NCBI GenBank assembly: GCA_016284975.1
Contig: JAEEPV010000063.1
Location: 1 to 5,943 of the forward strand
Direction: 5' to 3'
Source of the DNA: Solobacterium sp.
GTDB taxonomy: Bacteria; Bacillota_I; Bacilli_A; Erysipelotrichales; Erysipelotrichaceae
DNA length: 5,943 nt
In this document: one piece after another, positions 5,646 through 5,943 of the stretch
Layout of the letters: the number at the start of each line of letters is the position of its first letter
Numbering within the stretch: position 1 is the first letter of the stretch
Position numbers and translations under genes: made by a program
The notes under the pieces: model-generated
Seen by the model: only the letters and a program-made list of their open reading frames with translations
What the model was told of the DNA's origin: nothing
Databases searched by the model: none

Positions 5646-5684
5646 ATGAAAAAATCCGGCCGAATAGAAGCCGGATTTTTTCAT
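5646..5684. terminator. Bidirectional terminator between convergent genes
   Basis: Positions 5646-5660 and 5670-5684 form a perfect 15-bp inverted repeat with a 9-base loop. The stem carries A6 on the left and T6 on the right around a CCGGC/GCCGG core, so it can end transcripts from both sides: the transporter gene ends 25 bases before it and the peptidase gene 7 bases beyond it. Confidence 0.92.
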
Positions 5685-5691
5685 ATATATA

Positions 5692-5943
5692 TCAGATGTT
5701 TTTAATGTCCTCAATGCCGCAGTTTTCCAGACCTTCTTTGGACCCTACGATGCACACCGTTCCTTCCTTCAGGCACTGTTTCATGGCAGCCGCGATCCGC
5801 TTCAGATCTTCACTGGACGCAGAGAGGATCTCTTCACGAAGCTGTTTCCGTACTTCATAATCAATTCCGCTGAACCACCTTCCGTCACTGGTACGGATTT
5901 TTATGGCCGGTGACTGCAGCGGTTCTCCGGCTGCGATGGTACC
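5692..5943 (-). CDS. C-terminal end of an M16C (PreP-like, insulinase-family) zinc peptidase, partial
   Basis: Only the last 83 residues are in the window; the frame is open to the right edge and ends in TGA at 5692-5694. The tail has the pattern I know from the end of bacterial PreP-type M16C peptidases: YEVRKQLREEILSASSEDLKR, a helix rich in Ala and Lys, then VCIVGSKEGLE and a short final helix. These are large (about 950-1000 residue) enzymes that degrade peptides inside a closed chamber, using zinc bound by an inverted HxxEH motif; that motif is near the N-terminus and lies outside the window. The identification therefore rests on the tail only. The gene converges on the ECF gene across the shared terminator. 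Confidence 0.7.
   Translation of the reverse strand, partial: GTIAAGEPLQSPAIKIRTSDGRWFSGIDYEVRKQLREEILSASSEDLKRIAAAMKQCLKEGTVCIVGSKEGLENCGIEDIKNI

Noticed and set aside
4613..5681. Shared ATCCGGC/GCCGGAT core in the terminators at 4613 and 5646 as a repeat family
   Set aside because: Seven bases in two terminators is easily explained by common GC-rich terminator design; no longer shared flank was seen.

Overview
The window looks like chromosome from a low-to-mid-GC Gram-positive bacterium (Bacillota), possibly an Erysipelotrichaceae-type gut organism. The signs are strong AGGAG-type ribosome binding sites, hairpin-plus-T-run terminators, a lipoprotein of the DUF4358 kind, an ECF-type vitamin transporter S component and the end of an M16C-type peptidase. 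The family placement is a guess. No mobile element, CRISPR array, rRNA or tRNA was seen.

Left part (20-4147, minus strand): four tightly packed genes, 1-3 bases apart, read right to left and closed by a terminator at 20-52. In order of transcription they are an alpha/beta-hydrolase-like protein, a membrane-anchored phosphodiester glycosidase (NAGPA family), a membrane-anchored extracytoplasmic protein of unknown function, and a macro-domain (ADP-ribose-binding) protein with a helical C-terminal domain. The two middle proteins act outside the membrane; the first and last appear cytoplasmic. The hydrolase-like protein has glycine where the catalytic serine should be, and its 5' end is doubtful (promoter DNA inside the reading frame, a possible frameshift).

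Middle (4092-4636): a divergent promoter drives a small lipoprotein gene (DUF4358-like) with its own terminator. Its -10 box is a palindrome that reads TATAAT on both strands, so it may also serve the left operon.

4637-5080: about 440 bases without a convincing gene but full of RNA structure: a terminator-like hairpin inside a longer stem, a two-part hairpin, a promoter with an inverted repeat over its -35 box, a hairpin followed by a 14-base T-rich tract, another long hairpin, and then the ribosome binding site of the ECF S component (5081-5620). This looks like a leader controlled by attenuation, possibly a riboswitch that does not match any class I could recall. It is the best candidate here for something undescribed.

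Right end: a bidirectional terminator (5646-5684) separates the transporter gene from the convergent 3' end of an M16C/PreP-like zinc peptidase gene, which runs off the window.
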